From positions 1 to 48,992 of the forward strand of contig JAZOOY010000034.1 of assembly GCA_045655325.1 (NCBI GenBank): 48,992 bases of DNA. Direction: 5' to 3'. Of this stretch, positions 31,389 through 39,069 are shown one piece after another. Position 1 is the first letter of the stretch. Each line of letters begins with the position of its first letter. Source of the DNA: UBA1738 sp045655325. GTDB lineage: Bacteria; Bacillota; Clostridia; UBA1381. The notes under the pieces are model-generated. The model saw only the letters and a list, made by a program, of their open reading frames with translations. It searched no databases and was not told where the DNA came from. A program made the translations under genes and the position numbers.

Positions 31389-31807
31389 TGGATAACAAGA
31401 AAAATACTTACGAAGAAAATATGTATAACTTACTAAAAAGAAAAGGACTTGCCGACAAGTACGAACACGCAGGAATATATTGTATAAAGATTGATGATGA
31501 CATTGTCTATGTCGGCAAAAGCCATAATATGTTAAAACGTGTAGCGTAGCATTGTGTAGGAATAAAAACACAAGCGGAGTTGAAATATCGCATTTTAGCA
31601 GAATCTCAACGAAAGGGGCATAAAATAGGATATGGCGTTTTATATTACGCCACACAAGGTTCATATTATGCCGTGAGAGATGAAATAGGAAACAAAGAGG
31701 GTGAGTATATCAGACAGTACAAACCCGTTTTAAATACACAAATTCCACACTTGGATGATTGGCACAAATTCGACGTTTGCCGTATTCTCGTGAAAGAATT
31801 TTTATAG
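31388..31807 (+). CDS. GIY-YIG nuclease domain protein interrupted by TAG
   Basis: ATG at 31388 overlaps the previous stop (TAATG). The frame reads MDNKKNTYEENMYNLLKRKG, then HAGIYCIKIDDDIVYVGKSH, NMLKRVA, TAG (codon 54, 31547-31549), HCVGIKTQAELKYRILAESQ and on to GEYIRQYKPVLNTQIP. The GIY and YVG strands, the following lysine/arginine and the C-terminal E...YKPxLN are the complete GIY-YIG nuclease set, lying on both sides of the stop. It ends in TAG, with TAA three codons later. If terminated at codon 54 the product lacks the catalytic half. No second stop or frameshift is present. Confidence 0.7.
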
Positions 31808-31815
31808 ACATTATA

Positions 31816-31848
31816 AAAGGGGCAATCACTTGCCCCTTTATTTTTTTT
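31816..31848 (+). terminator. Terminator of the second small operon
   Basis: AAAGGGGCAA-tcac-TTGCCCCTTT followed by ATTTTTTTT. Confidence 0.93.
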
Positions 31849-31982
31849 GACGGTGACGGCAAATCAAAATGCCATTTCAAAATTGTTGTGCCCACGTATA
31901 TTGCGAATTGGCATTTGGATTTTTAAAAATCCCGAAATATACCCCCTATGCAATAAAGGAACAATTCGGGTGCAAAGTTCTC

Positions 31983-32798
31983 TTACTTGGAATCTCCTTT
32001 TTTTTTCGAATATAAATCTTTGATTTTTTTGCGATTTATCTCTTTTTCTTTTCTTGCTTTCTGTTCTGCTAAAACATCAATTAAAATGGATTTAAGTAGA
32101 ATATAATCTTCGCAACATTCTTCTTCTGTCAAAGAGTGTATGCCAGCACTTAACAAGGCATATAACGGTTTATATATTTCTTCCTCAATAGCAAGAAAAG
32201 GTTTTATCTTTTCCATTTTTTCATCAGAACGAAGTTTCTTGTATTCTTCTTCGGTAACATCTATTTCCCCCAAATTCTGATGAAATACACTTAGTAGCAT
32301 ATTTTCATATACACGTCTCATATATGTATAAGCAGCTACAAAGTAGTTTTCACTCGCACAAATATCAGCCTTATATATTTGTTCAAAACTCTCTTTATCT
32401 ATTAAGTCATTTTTCTGATACTTTTTTAATTCATTACGACTCATATCATACAACGATGGATATTGTGCTATCTTTATTGCATTATTGCCGTCATAATAAA
32501 ATATGTATATAAGTTTCTCGCCACAAGTTGGGCAGACATATAGTATTTGTTTAATTGATCCACTCATATTTAAAAGACCTGAGGAAGTGGTATAGTGAAG
32601 TCTGCCCATAATATTAGAAACGGCAATTTCCTCTTTCACGAAGGTCTTGTTCTCTTTGCAGCTTGGACAGTTTAAGTCTAAACTATTAGGAGCCTCCTCT
32701 CCTGTCCAATTTAAAAAATCTTCAAAGGTGACATCCTTTACCTTTCCATATATGCCTTTCTCATTAAATAGAGAAAAAAAATCTTGTTTATCACTCAT
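31983..32798 (-). CDS. Zinc-ribbon protein with helical C-terminal domain (271 aa)
   Basis: No named family recognised. The N-terminal half has two CxxC knuckles (C44-C47 in LNCPSCKEN; C89-C92 in YVCPTCGEK) that should form one zinc ribbon. The C-terminal half is helical with AAYTYMRRVYENMLLSVFHQ and LYALLSAGIHSLTEEECCED. These resemble the helices of DUF4145/HEPN-type proteins often found in defence islands. No unambiguous HEPN R-x4-6-H motif can be assigned. A basic tail follows. It lies 21 bp after the RCC1 gene on the same strand and is probably co-expressed. Confidence 0.7.
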   Translation of the reverse strand: MSDKQDFFSLFNEKGIYGKVKDVTFEDFLNWTGEEAPNSLDLNCPSCKENKTFVKEEIAVSNIMGRLHYTTSSGLLNMSGSIKQILYVCPTCGEKLIYIFYYDGNNAIKIAQYPSLYDMSRNELKKYQKNDLIDKESFEQIYKADICASENYFVAAYTYMRRVYENMLLSVFHQNLGEIDVTEEEYKKLRSDEKMEKIKPFLAIEEEIYKPLYALLSAGIHSLTEEECCEDYILLKSILIDVLAEQKARKEKEINRKKIKDLYSKKKGDSK

Positions 32799-32819
32799 TG
32801 AGCAACCCCCTTGCTTTAA

Positions 32820-34718
32820 TTACTCTATCAAATCCCAACCCGAAATATCAATCGCATCAGGAAGTGTTGTAACCAGTGTACCGTCAGCCTTTAAACCAAA
32901 GGTGTGAATTCCGCCCGCCGATATAGCAACAATGTTTTTCCATTTGTTTTTATTGCGCGGAACACTAATTGTCTTTCCCGCTGCAACAATTGTTCCATCT
33001 GCTTTTAATCCTACTGTATGCGAATCACTAGCAGCCAACTGGACAATATCGCTCCAATCAAATACATTACACTGCCCATCCCCATTGTCTCCAACTGCCA
33101 CAACTGTTCCATCTTCTTGCAAACCTACTGTGTAACATTCCCCGGATGCCACATGAACAATGTCTCTCCAATCAGATACATTACATTGACCATATTGGTT
33201 GTCACCAGTAGCAACCACCGTGCCGTCTGATCTCAATCCTACAGTATGATCTCCATTCGCCGATATAGCAACAATATCTTTCCAATTATAGACATTACAC
33301 TGCTCATCGTCATTGACTCCAGTGGCAACCACTGTGCCATCTGATCTCAATCCTACAATGTGCCCGTCTCCGGTACCGATTTCAACGATATTTTTCCATG
33401 CAGCAATACTACTATCGCCTTTTGAACTCACCACTGTACCGTCGTTTTTTAAACCTACAACACTGACAAAATGATTTGATGATACCGCTGTTATATTTTC
33501 CCAATCAGTAACATCTATATCCCTATAACTGTTTCCGTCCGCAAAAAGAACCGATCCATTTTCCTTAACCCCAAAAACAAAATCGAATCCAGCAGAAATC
33601 TTATTTCTATACTGTTTATAGTAATTTTGTACAATTTGGCTTGCATCTTTATACCCGCCAATTTCTGATAAAAGTCGAATACTTTCAACTTGTTTTTGTT
33701 CATCCATTAATTTAATGGCTTTATTGTATTTGAAGTTAGGGATGATAACGGCATTTAATATTATCACAATAGCAATGATAATTACTATAACACCCGTTGA
33801 ATAAGCAGTTATCTTTCTGCTCTTTTCTTCTTGTGCTTGTTGTTCTTCCCTTATTCGTTGTTCTTCTAATTTGCGTTTTGCTTCTTCACTTTTCTCAATT
33901 TCTATTTGCTTAATATATTCATTATAAATATCATCAATATTGTCTTTTGTAAATTTTAATGCCTTGTTTTTTTGCATGCCGCACATAGTACAAGCATTTT
34001 CTGAATTTACAAAACCACAAACACATTGCCAATAATGTTCTTTTATAATGGAATAATATTTAGCTTTAACATTTTCTCTTTTAGCACAAGCCTCGTGTAA
34101 AGATTCTAATGGCATTTGATTTATATTTATCCATTCTTCTTGAATATCGTCTGTTATTGTGCCGTCTGCAAAACAAACCTTTTTAACCTTAATTTCAACT
34201 TTACGTATAGCCTCATCCTGTAACAACGTATAAACATTTCCGTTTTTATTTGGTGCAATATTTAAATCCTGTCCTATTACATCAAAGAATTCTGCATCGT
34301 TTACTTTTACTTTATCTCCAAAAGCGTTAAAGCCTGTTGCAGAAAACATTATTGCAGATATTGCTTTTGGGGAAATATTTATAAAATCCACAAATAAAAC
34401 TAACTTTTCAGCATCCTTTTTTATTTCCCACGATTTAATATGAACAGGTGAAAAAATATTGACTTGCTTGTCCATTATGCAGCTTGAAAGTAATTCTGCA
34501 TTCTCTTTTTTCGGTACTGTATTTGGTGCTGAACCCTCAATTACAACCTTGGTTGTATTGGCACTTTCTTTTGTTAATGCAACAATCAACGCAAAGATAC
34601 CGAAGAAAAATCCCCACCAAAACCAATTTTCTTCATAACCTTTATTTTCAATAACCTTATTAACAACAATCCCCCATATAATTCCGCCAATTATTGTTCC
34701 TACTAAAATATATTCCAT
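32820..34718 (-). CDS. Membrane protein with zinc ribbon and seven RCC1-like repeats (632 aa)
   Basis: Domains in order: two N-terminal membrane helices (about 4-20 and 32-48); a beta-rich soluble domain (about 80-200); a zinc ribbon QCVCGFVNSENACTMCG (231-247); a charged coiled coil (265-300); a third membrane helix (307-327). A short TPR-like segment (SEIGGYKDASQIVQNYYKQY) follows, then seven RCC1-type repeats (about 375-632) of the form W-x2-IV-x7-HTVGLxxDGTVVAxG, enough for a seven-bladed propeller. The topology puts the propeller on the far side of the membrane or tethers it there. Function unknown. ATG at 34718 preferred over a GTG at 34727. Confidence 0.75.
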   Translation of the reverse strand: MEYILVGTIIGGIIWGIVVNKVIENKGYEENWFWWGFFFGIFALIVALTKESANTTKVVIEGSAPNTVPKKENAELLSSCIMDKQVNIFSPVHIKSWEIKKDAEKLVLFVDFINISPKAISAIMFSATGFNAFGDKVKVNDAEFFDVIGQDLNIAPNKNGNVYTLLQDEAIRKVEIKVKKVCFADGTITDDIQEEWININQMPLESLHEACAKRENVKAKYYSIIKEHYWQCVCGFVNSENACTMCGMQKNKALKFTKDNIDDIYNEYIKQIEIEKSEEAKRKLEEQRIREEQQAQEEKSRKITAYSTGVIVIIIAIVIILNAVIIPNFKYNKAIKLMDEQKQVESIRLLSEIGGYKDASQIVQNYYKQYRNKISAGFDFVFGVKENGSVLFADGNSYRDIDVTDWENITAVSSNHFVSVVGLKNDGTVVSSKGDSSIAAWKNIVEIGTGDGHIVGLRSDGTVVATGVNDDEQCNVYNWKDIVAISANGDHTVGLRSDGTVVATGDNQYGQCNVSDWRDIVHVASGECYTVGLQEDGTVVAVGDNGDGQCNVFDWSDIVQLAASDSHTVGLKADGTIVAAGKTISVPRNKNKWKNIVAISAGGIHTFGLKADGTLVTTLPDAIDISGWDLIE

Positions 34719-34787
34719 ATCTTGCACATCCTTTGTAAAAAATATTGTATTTTGATTATATCATATAAAACTCCCATTTTCAATAAC

Positions 34788-34816
34788 TTGTAAAATTACA
34801 ACAATAATGCTATTAT
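34788..34816 (+). promoter_or_regulatory. Promoter of the WYL regulator gene
   Basis: TTGTAA, 17 bp, TATTAT. It lies in the divergent gap of about 128 bp shared with the RCC1 gene. Confidence 0.55.
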
Positions 34817-34846
34817 ATACTCATACCAACAAAAGGGGATTTGCAA

Positions 34847-35869
34847 ATGCCAAAATCAGAAAATCAAAAACTAAAAATACTATACATTGCGAAATATTTT
34901 CTTGAATATTCAGACGAAAACCATCCATTGACCACAGAAAAGGATATTTGCGACTATTTGAAAGAGGAATACGGAATAGACGCAGAGCGTCGCTCCATAT
35001 ACAGAGATATTGCACTATTACGAGACGTTTTTGGAATGGATATAGTCGGCGGACAAGGCGGCAAATACAGACTTAAATCAAGACAGTTTGACTTTGAAGA
35101 ACTTCGTCTATTGGCTGAATGTGTTTATTCTGCAAAGTTCATTTCAGAAAGTCAAGCGAGGAATTTAATCAGCACTTTGGGTGAGTTTTGTAGCGTATAT
35201 CAAGCCGAAAAATTAGAGTCAGAAGTTTTTTTGTGCGACAGAGTAAAGACAAAGCAAAAAGGCACAATGACAATCATTAGCAAAATAAATGCCGCAATGT
35301 CCAAAAAACAAGACGGCAAACCTCATACACCACAAAAGATAACCTTTAAGTATTTGAAATACACAATAGATGATGTGCATTCACAAAAGGAACGCAGAAA
35401 AGGAAATCTTTACAAAGTAAGTCCGTACAAGCTACTTATCAACGACGGTAACTATTACCTCTTGGCATTTGATAGTGACAAGCAAGATTTACGTACATAC
35501 CGAATTGACCGAATGAAAGAGGTTAATGCCATAGACGAGCCACGAGACGGCGAAAAAGAGTTTGCGGAAATTGATTTACGTAGCTACACCCGAAGAGTGT
35601 TTTCTATGTATGGCGGCACAAAAGAACGTGTGACAATTAAATTTATAAATCCACTCCTTGATACCGCAATAGAACGCTTTGGCACAACTCCCGATGTGTT
35701 TTATATGGCAAAAGATAAAAGCCATTTTATCGTATCGGCAGACGTTGAAATAAGCGACCAATTTTTCGGTTGGCTTTGTGGTTTCGGGAACAAGGCAAAG
35801 ATTGAAAGTCCTGACAACGTTGTGGAACAAATGAAAGAACATCTGAATAAGATACAAAACCTATATTAA
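34847..35869 (+). CDS. WYL-domain transcriptional regulator
   Basis: 340 aa. An N-terminal winged helix (LTTEKDICDYLKEEYGIDAE, RRSIYRDIALLRDVFGMDI), then the WYL domain (KGNLYKVSPYKLLINDGNYY, LLAFDSDKQDLRTYRIDRM) and a WCX-like C-terminal part (RVTIKFINPLLDTAIERFG, SDQFFGWLCGFGNKAKI). WYL proteins bind ligands or nucleic-acid fragments and commonly control phage-defence operons. It is divergent from the RCC1 gene, which makes that operon its likely target. AAAAGGGG precedes the ATG at 34847. Confidence 0.92.
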   Translation: MPKSENQKLKILYIAKYFLEYSDENHPLTTEKDICDYLKEEYGIDAERRSIYRDIALLRDVFGMDIVGGQGGKYRLKSRQFDFEELRLLAECVYSAKFISESQARNLISTLGEFCSVYQAEKLESEVFLCDRVKTKQKGTMTIISKINAAMSKKQDGKPHTPQKITFKYLKYTIDDVHSQKERRKGNLYKVSPYKLLINDGNYYLLAFDSDKQDLRTYRIDRMKEVNAIDEPRDGEKEFAEIDLRSYTRRVFSMYGGTKERVTIKFINPLLDTAIERFGTTPDVFYMAKDKSHFIVSADVEISDQFFGWLCGFGNKAKIESPDNVVEQMKEHLNKIQNLY

Positions 35870-35875
35870 AACATT

Positions 35876-35913
35876 AAAAAGAAGTCAAAAGTTATCGCTT
35901 TTGACTTCTTTTT
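35876..35913. terminator. Bidirectional terminator between the WYL and integrase genes
   Basis: 16-bp stem AAAAAGAAGTCAAAAG / CTTTTGACTTCTTTTT with a 6-nt loop. Confidence 0.92.
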
Positions 35914-35945
35914 CTTAAAAGTTGATACCTTGTAATGATTTAATA

Positions 35946-36878
35946 TTATTTACGAACCTTTATTCTTGTGCTATTGGATTTTAATTGTGAAAGTGGTGAA
36001 AATCTATCATAATTCTTTGCAATATCGGCATCGAAAATAGCACAGTAATGCTTTGTCATATCAAGTGTGGAATGACCCAAAAGCCGTTGTAACGTGAAAG
36101 CATTGCCGCCACAATCAACAAGGTATTTTCGTGCAAATGTATGACGAAAGGCGTGTATGCTTGTCCTTTGTATTCCTCGTCTGTTGTTATAACGTGCTAT
36201 GCTGCTCCGCAAACCGTGTTCTTTTAACTGTTCGCCGTTTTCTGTTGGAAATAAGAAATCATCATCCGAGCCGCCACGAATACGCATATATTCTTTTAGT
36301 ATGCCGCATAATTCGGTGCATAATGGAATTACTTGCGATTTCTTGCTTTTGGTATGCCTTAAATAGATTACAAGGTTTTCCAAGTCAACGTCCTTGTTTT
36401 TGATGTTGCGTACTGTTGCGGCACGTGTGCCGTTGTTCACAAGTAGGTTGATAATCACCCAAGTGCGATATTCTGAAAAAGCACATTTCCGCATATTTGG
36501 TTTTTTCAAAAGTCGCTCCAACTCTTTATCTGAATAGGTTTCCTTAATTGTTTCCTCGCATTTGTAATTGTGCATTTTTAGTAACGTTATTTCTTCGTCA
36601 TTGCACCAAGAGAGAAAAGTTTTCACAGTTCTGACATAACTACTGATTGTATTCGGTGCAAGTTCTGATGCACGCATACTTGAAACCATACATTCCAAAT
36701 CTGACTTTGTTAAATCGTCTATTGGAATATCAACATCCAAGTGCCGACGTACCGCTTTGAAATGCTGATTGTAGGTTATAAGTGTTTTGTCACTCAATCC
36801 CTTTGCCTTTCGTGAGAGAATAAAATCCTCAAAAGTTTCTGCAAATGTGTTGCCAATTTTCATTGTAATTTTCTTCAT
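35946..36878 (-). CDS. Tyrosine-type site-specific integrase
   Basis: 310 aa. N-terminal SAM-like core-binding domain (TFAETFEDFILSRKAKGLSD, SSYVRTVKTFLSWCNDEEI) and catalytic domain with R152 (NNGTRAATVRNI), K177 region (RHTKSKKSQVIPL), H242-x2-R245 (IHAFRHTFARKYL), H269 (LLGHSTLDM) and nucleophile Y278 (TKHYCAIF). All catalytic residues are present. It lies 103 bp from tRNA-Lys and is the obvious enzyme for the 46-bp attachment repeats. AAGGAGG precedes the ATG. Confidence 0.95.
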   Translation of the reverse strand: MKKITMKIGNTFAETFEDFILSRKAKGLSDKTLITYNQHFKAVRRHLDVDIPIDDLTKSDLECMVSSMRASELAPNTISSYVRTVKTFLSWCNDEEITLLKMHNYKCEETIKETYSDKELERLLKKPNMRKCAFSEYRTWVIINLLVNNGTRAATVRNIKNKDVDLENLVIYLRHTKSKKSQVIPLCTELCGILKEYMRIRGGSDDDFLFPTENGEQLKEHGLRSSIARYNNRRGIQRTSIHAFRHTFARKYLVDCGGNAFTLQRLLGHSTLDMTKHYCAIFDADIAKNYDRFSPLSQLKSNSTRIKVRK

Positions 36879-36952
36879 TTTCTGCCTCCTTGATTTCCGT
36901 TTTTTACTTCAAAAATCAAGCGTGCAGGTAATTTTTGCAGAAATAGAAAAAA

Positions 36953-36978
36953 CCGTTGATTTCCTTGGAAATCAACGG
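36953..36978 (-). terminator. Element-encoded terminator for the tRNA operon
   Basis: Perfect 12-bp inverted repeat CCGTTGATTTCC / GGAAATCAACGG, followed on the minus strand by TTTTTTC. It begins 3 bp beyond the tRNA-Lys CCA and stops transcription before the integrase gene. Confidence 0.9.
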
Positions 36979-36981
36979 TAT

Positions 36982-37057
36982 TGGTGAGCCATCGGAGATT
37001 CGAACTCCGGACAACTTGATTAAAAGTCAAGTGCTCTGCCAACTGAGCTAATGGCCC
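36982..37057 (-). tRNA. tRNA-Lys (UUU)
   Basis: 76 nt with encoded CCA. Acceptor GGGCCAT/ATGGCTC, D arm GCTCAGTTGGCAGAGC, anticodon arm CTTGA-CTTTTAA-TCAAG with TTT, T arm CGGAG-TTCGAAT-CTCCG. Its 3' 46 bp are the attachment site of the mobile element, which restores the sequence exactly. Confidence 0.97.
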
Positions 37058-37133
37058 TGGCAGGGATAGCAGGATTCGAACCTACGAAATGCCGGAATCA
37101 AAATCCGGTGCCTTACCGCTTGGCTATATCCCT
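37058..37133 (-). tRNA. tRNA-Gln (UUG)
   Basis: 76 nt with CCA. Acceptor AGGGATA/TATCCCT, anticodon loop TTTTGAT with TTG, T loop TTCGAAT. Its CCA directly abuts the tRNA-Lys 5' end with no spacer. Confidence 0.95.
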
Positions 37134-37199
37134 AAATGACAGGATATTTTCCTGCTAATAATATATATCAACTCTTAAAAAAGAGCCAATTTTTAAAAA

Positions 37200-37276
37200 T
37201 GGGGTGGGTAGTGGGATTTGAACCCACGACATTCAGGACCACAATCTGACGCTCTAACCAACTGAACTATACCCAC
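37200..37276 (-). tRNA. tRNA-His (GUG)
   Basis: Acceptor GTGGGTA/TACCCAC, anticodon loop TTGTGGT with GTG, T loop TTCAAAT, CCA encoded. A G at position -1 (37277) is encoded opposite C73, as expected for tRNA-His. Confidence 0.95.
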
Positions 37277-37292
37277 CATATTAAAGAAAAAA

Positions 37293-37369
37293 TGGCGCGT
37301 CTGAAGGGATTCGAACCCCTGGCCTACTGCTTAGAAGGCAGTTGCTCTATCCGGCTGAGCTACAGACGC
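37293..37369 (-). tRNA. tRNA-Arg (UCU)
   Basis: Acceptor GCGTCTG/CAGACGC, D arm GCTCAGCCGGATAGAGC, anticodon loop CTTCTAA with TCT, T arm GGGG-TTCGAAT-CCCT, CCA encoded. Confidence 0.96.
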
Positions 37370-37383
37370 GTGTTAAAAAAATA

Positions 37384-37458
37384 TGGAGCGGGTGATGGGA
37401 ATCGAACCCACACAGCCAGCTTGGAAGGCTGGAATTCTAGCCATTGAACTACACCCGC
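37384..37458 (-). tRNA. tRNA-Gly (UCC)
   Basis: 75 nt with CCA. Acceptor GCGGGTG/CACCCGC, anticodon loop CTTCCAA with TCC, T loop TTCGATT. First gene of the five-tRNA operon. Confidence 0.96.
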
Positions 37459-37498
37459 ATATTGTATTTTGACTCCACCAAAATTGGTGACCTTGACC

Positions 37499-37527
37499 AT
37501 TATAGCAGAATATCCCTTGTTTGTCAA
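37499..37527 (-). promoter_or_regulatory. Consensus promoter of the tRNA operon
   Basis: On the minus strand TTGACA, exactly 17 bp, TATAAT: perfect consensus, as expected for stable RNA. It is about 40 bp upstream of tRNA-Gly. Confidence 0.92.
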
Positions 37528-37602
37528 CACTTTTTTTAAATTTTTTCCCACAGCTACGTCTGTTACGTCTTTTTTGTCCCAAAAAATCCATTCTTTTAAT
37601 AA

Positions 37603-38733
37603 TTATTTCCGTAAATTTGCGATTCTATTCACCGCAAAAAGCAGGCTATCCGCCTCTTTTTTTGAGTCAAAAATCCCGAATCCTACACGCACTGCGCCTG
37701 TTTTCTCGCTACCGATAGTCTGGTGCGCCGTGTATGCACAGTGGTACCCGCCACGGGTTGCAATGCCAAAATCCTTATCAAGCATATCTGATGCCTCGCC
37801 GGACGAAAGGCTTCCTATATTAAGTGCTACTGTTCCGTTTCTTTGCCCACTTTCCAAACCGTAAACCGTAACACCGTTTATATTTTTAAGTCCCGAAATC
37901 AAATACTCCGCCAATCCCCGCTCCTTTTCCTCAATATTCTTTATCCCTACCGAGTTTATATATTCAACGGCGGTTTTCAGCGCCATAATCGCAGGGGTAT
38001 TAAGGGTTCCCGAGTGAAGCATATCCGGCATATCCGTCGGCTGGTACTTTTCTTTTGAATGAGTACCTGTTCCGCCAACGATTACAGGCGAAAGTCTGAC
38101 ATTTTCTGCAACATAAAGTCCGCCTGTGCCAAGTGGCCCCATAAGTCCCTTGTGCCCCGAAAAAGCCAGCATTGAAACGCCCATTTTCTCCACATCAATA
38201 GGGATTATCCCTGCCGTTTGTGCGGAATCCAGCATATAAACAAGTCCGTACTTTTTGCAAATCGCACCAATTTCATAAACCGGCATAATTGTTCCTGAGA
38301 CGTTTGATGCGTGGGTTGTTATCACCATTTTTGTATTCCTGCGAATTGCACGTTCAATTCGCTTTGGGTCAATTTCGCCCTTTTCGTTTGCCTCCACCAT
38401 CGTGTAACTACAAAGCCTGTGGACAGGCCGAAGCACGCTATTATGCTCCATAGAAGTTATAATAACGTGGTCACGACGGGTTAAAAATCCCGAAATTCCC
38501 ATATTTAAAGCGTAGGTTGCATTCTGCGTAAATGCGATTCGTTCCGGGTTTTTTATGCCAAAAAACTCCGCCAGGGTTTCCTGTGTTTCCCCGATTGCCG
38601 TTGCACCTTTTATGCTGGCTCTGTGACCGCCACGGCCTGCATTCACGCTGAAGTCACGGGTATTTTTCGCCATTGCCGACAAAACACAGGCGGGTTTTTT
38701 CATACTGGTTGCAGGATTATCGAGATATATCAT
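37603..38733 (-). CDS. Class V aminotransferase, cysteine desulfurase-like (EF2568 family)
   Basis: 376 aa PLP enzyme of the cysteine desulfurase-like subgroup (TIGR01977, EF2568-type). N-terminus MIYLDNPATSMKKPACVLSA, SMEHNSVLRPVHRL, VYMLDSAQTAGIIPIDV, PLP lysine in MLAFSGHKGLMGPLGTGGLY, GIATRGGYHCAYTAH with the possible active cysteine, and GAVRVGFGIFDSKKEADSLL. Members occur beside DUF3343 proteins and selenium-trait genes, suggesting mobilisation of S or Se. It overlaps the DUF3343 gene by 17 bp. Confidence 0.88.
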   Translation of the reverse strand: MIYLDNPATSMKKPACVLSAMAKNTRDFSVNAGRGGHRASIKGATAIGETQETLAEFFGIKNPERIAFTQNATYALNMGISGFLTRRDHVIITSMEHNSVLRPVHRLCSYTMVEANEKGEIDPKRIERAIRRNTKMVITTHASNVSGTIMPVYEIGAICKKYGLVYMLDSAQTAGIIPIDVEKMGVSMLAFSGHKGLMGPLGTGGLYVAENVRLSPVIVGGTGTHSKEKYQPTDMPDMLHSGTLNTPAIMALKTAVEYINSVGIKNIEEKERGLAEYLISGLKNINGVTVYGLESGQRNGTVALNIGSLSSGEASDMLDKDFGIATRGGYHCAYTAHQTIGSEKTGAVRVGFGIFDSKKEADSLLFAVNRIANLRK

Positions 38734-38977
38734 AAAATTCCCTGCTTTCGCCTTTGATTTTTTCTATATAAATGGCTTTCACCGAAATGCCCTGATGATT
38801 GTTTTTGATAAAATCAACGCTTTCTTCCGATGCCTTTACAGAATAGGAACAACCGCTTTTTCCAAGCTCCTGCGGTGTGCTTATAACCCGTGCATTTTTG
38901 TCCCCTGCACGCCTCAATCTTTTCGCAAGACGGGTGGCACTCGTGATTGAGCCTACCTCCACCAAAATTTCTGCCAT
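38717..38977 (-). CDS. DUF3343 (putative Se/S carrier-like) protein
   Basis: 86 aa. MAEILVEVGSITSATRLAKR begins a small alpha/beta fold; GKSGCSYSVKASEESVDFI holds the single cysteine likely to carry persulfide or perselenide. This family is called putative Se/S carrier-like and travels with EF2568-type aminotransferases, as here. The ATG at 38977 has AAAGGAAG; a longer in-frame start has no site. No selD or selenium-dependent hydroxylase lies in the window. Confidence 0.85.
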   Translation of the reverse strand: MAEILVEVGSITSATRLAKRLRRAGDKNARVISTPQELGKSGCSYSVKASEESVDFIKNNHQGISVKAIYIEKIKGESREFYDISR

Positions 38978-39039
38978 ATTGTCACTTCCTTTCATAGTCT
39001 TACATTTATATAATATGAAAGTTTTAAGGAAAGGCACAA

Positions 39040-39068
39040 AAATACCCCGAAATTTTTTCGGGGTATTT
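39040..39068 (-). terminator. Terminator after rsmI
   Basis: AAATACCCCGAAA / TTTCGGGGTATTT with T-run. It separates the mreB-trmN6-rsmI operon from the DUF3343 pair. Confidence 0.9.
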
Positions 39069-39069
39069 T

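Larger units (their letters stand above)
28279..37027. mobile_element. Integrative element inserted in tRNA-Lys (about 8.7 kb)
   Basis: Bounded by an exact 46-bp direct repeat (28279-28324 and 36982-37027) that is the 3' portion of tRNA-Lys, from CCA to just past the anticodon. The tyrosine integrase gene lies next to the intact tRNA. The cargo has ten genes, two with an in-frame TAG. No relaxase, coupling ATPase, type IV secretion, capsid or portal gene is visible. It therefore looks like a small integrative, possibly plasmid-like or mobilised island rather than a self-conjugating element or a complete prophage. Confidence 0.92.

Noticed and set aside
30804..31807. Genetic code 15 (TAG = Gln) for the whole organism
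   Set aside because: None of the host genes read here contains an in-frame TAG, and the response regulator gene ends in TAG. Any recoding would be limited to the element.
28279..37027. Prophage
   Set aside because: No terminase, portal, capsid, tail or lysis genes; only recombination, regulatory and accessory genes.
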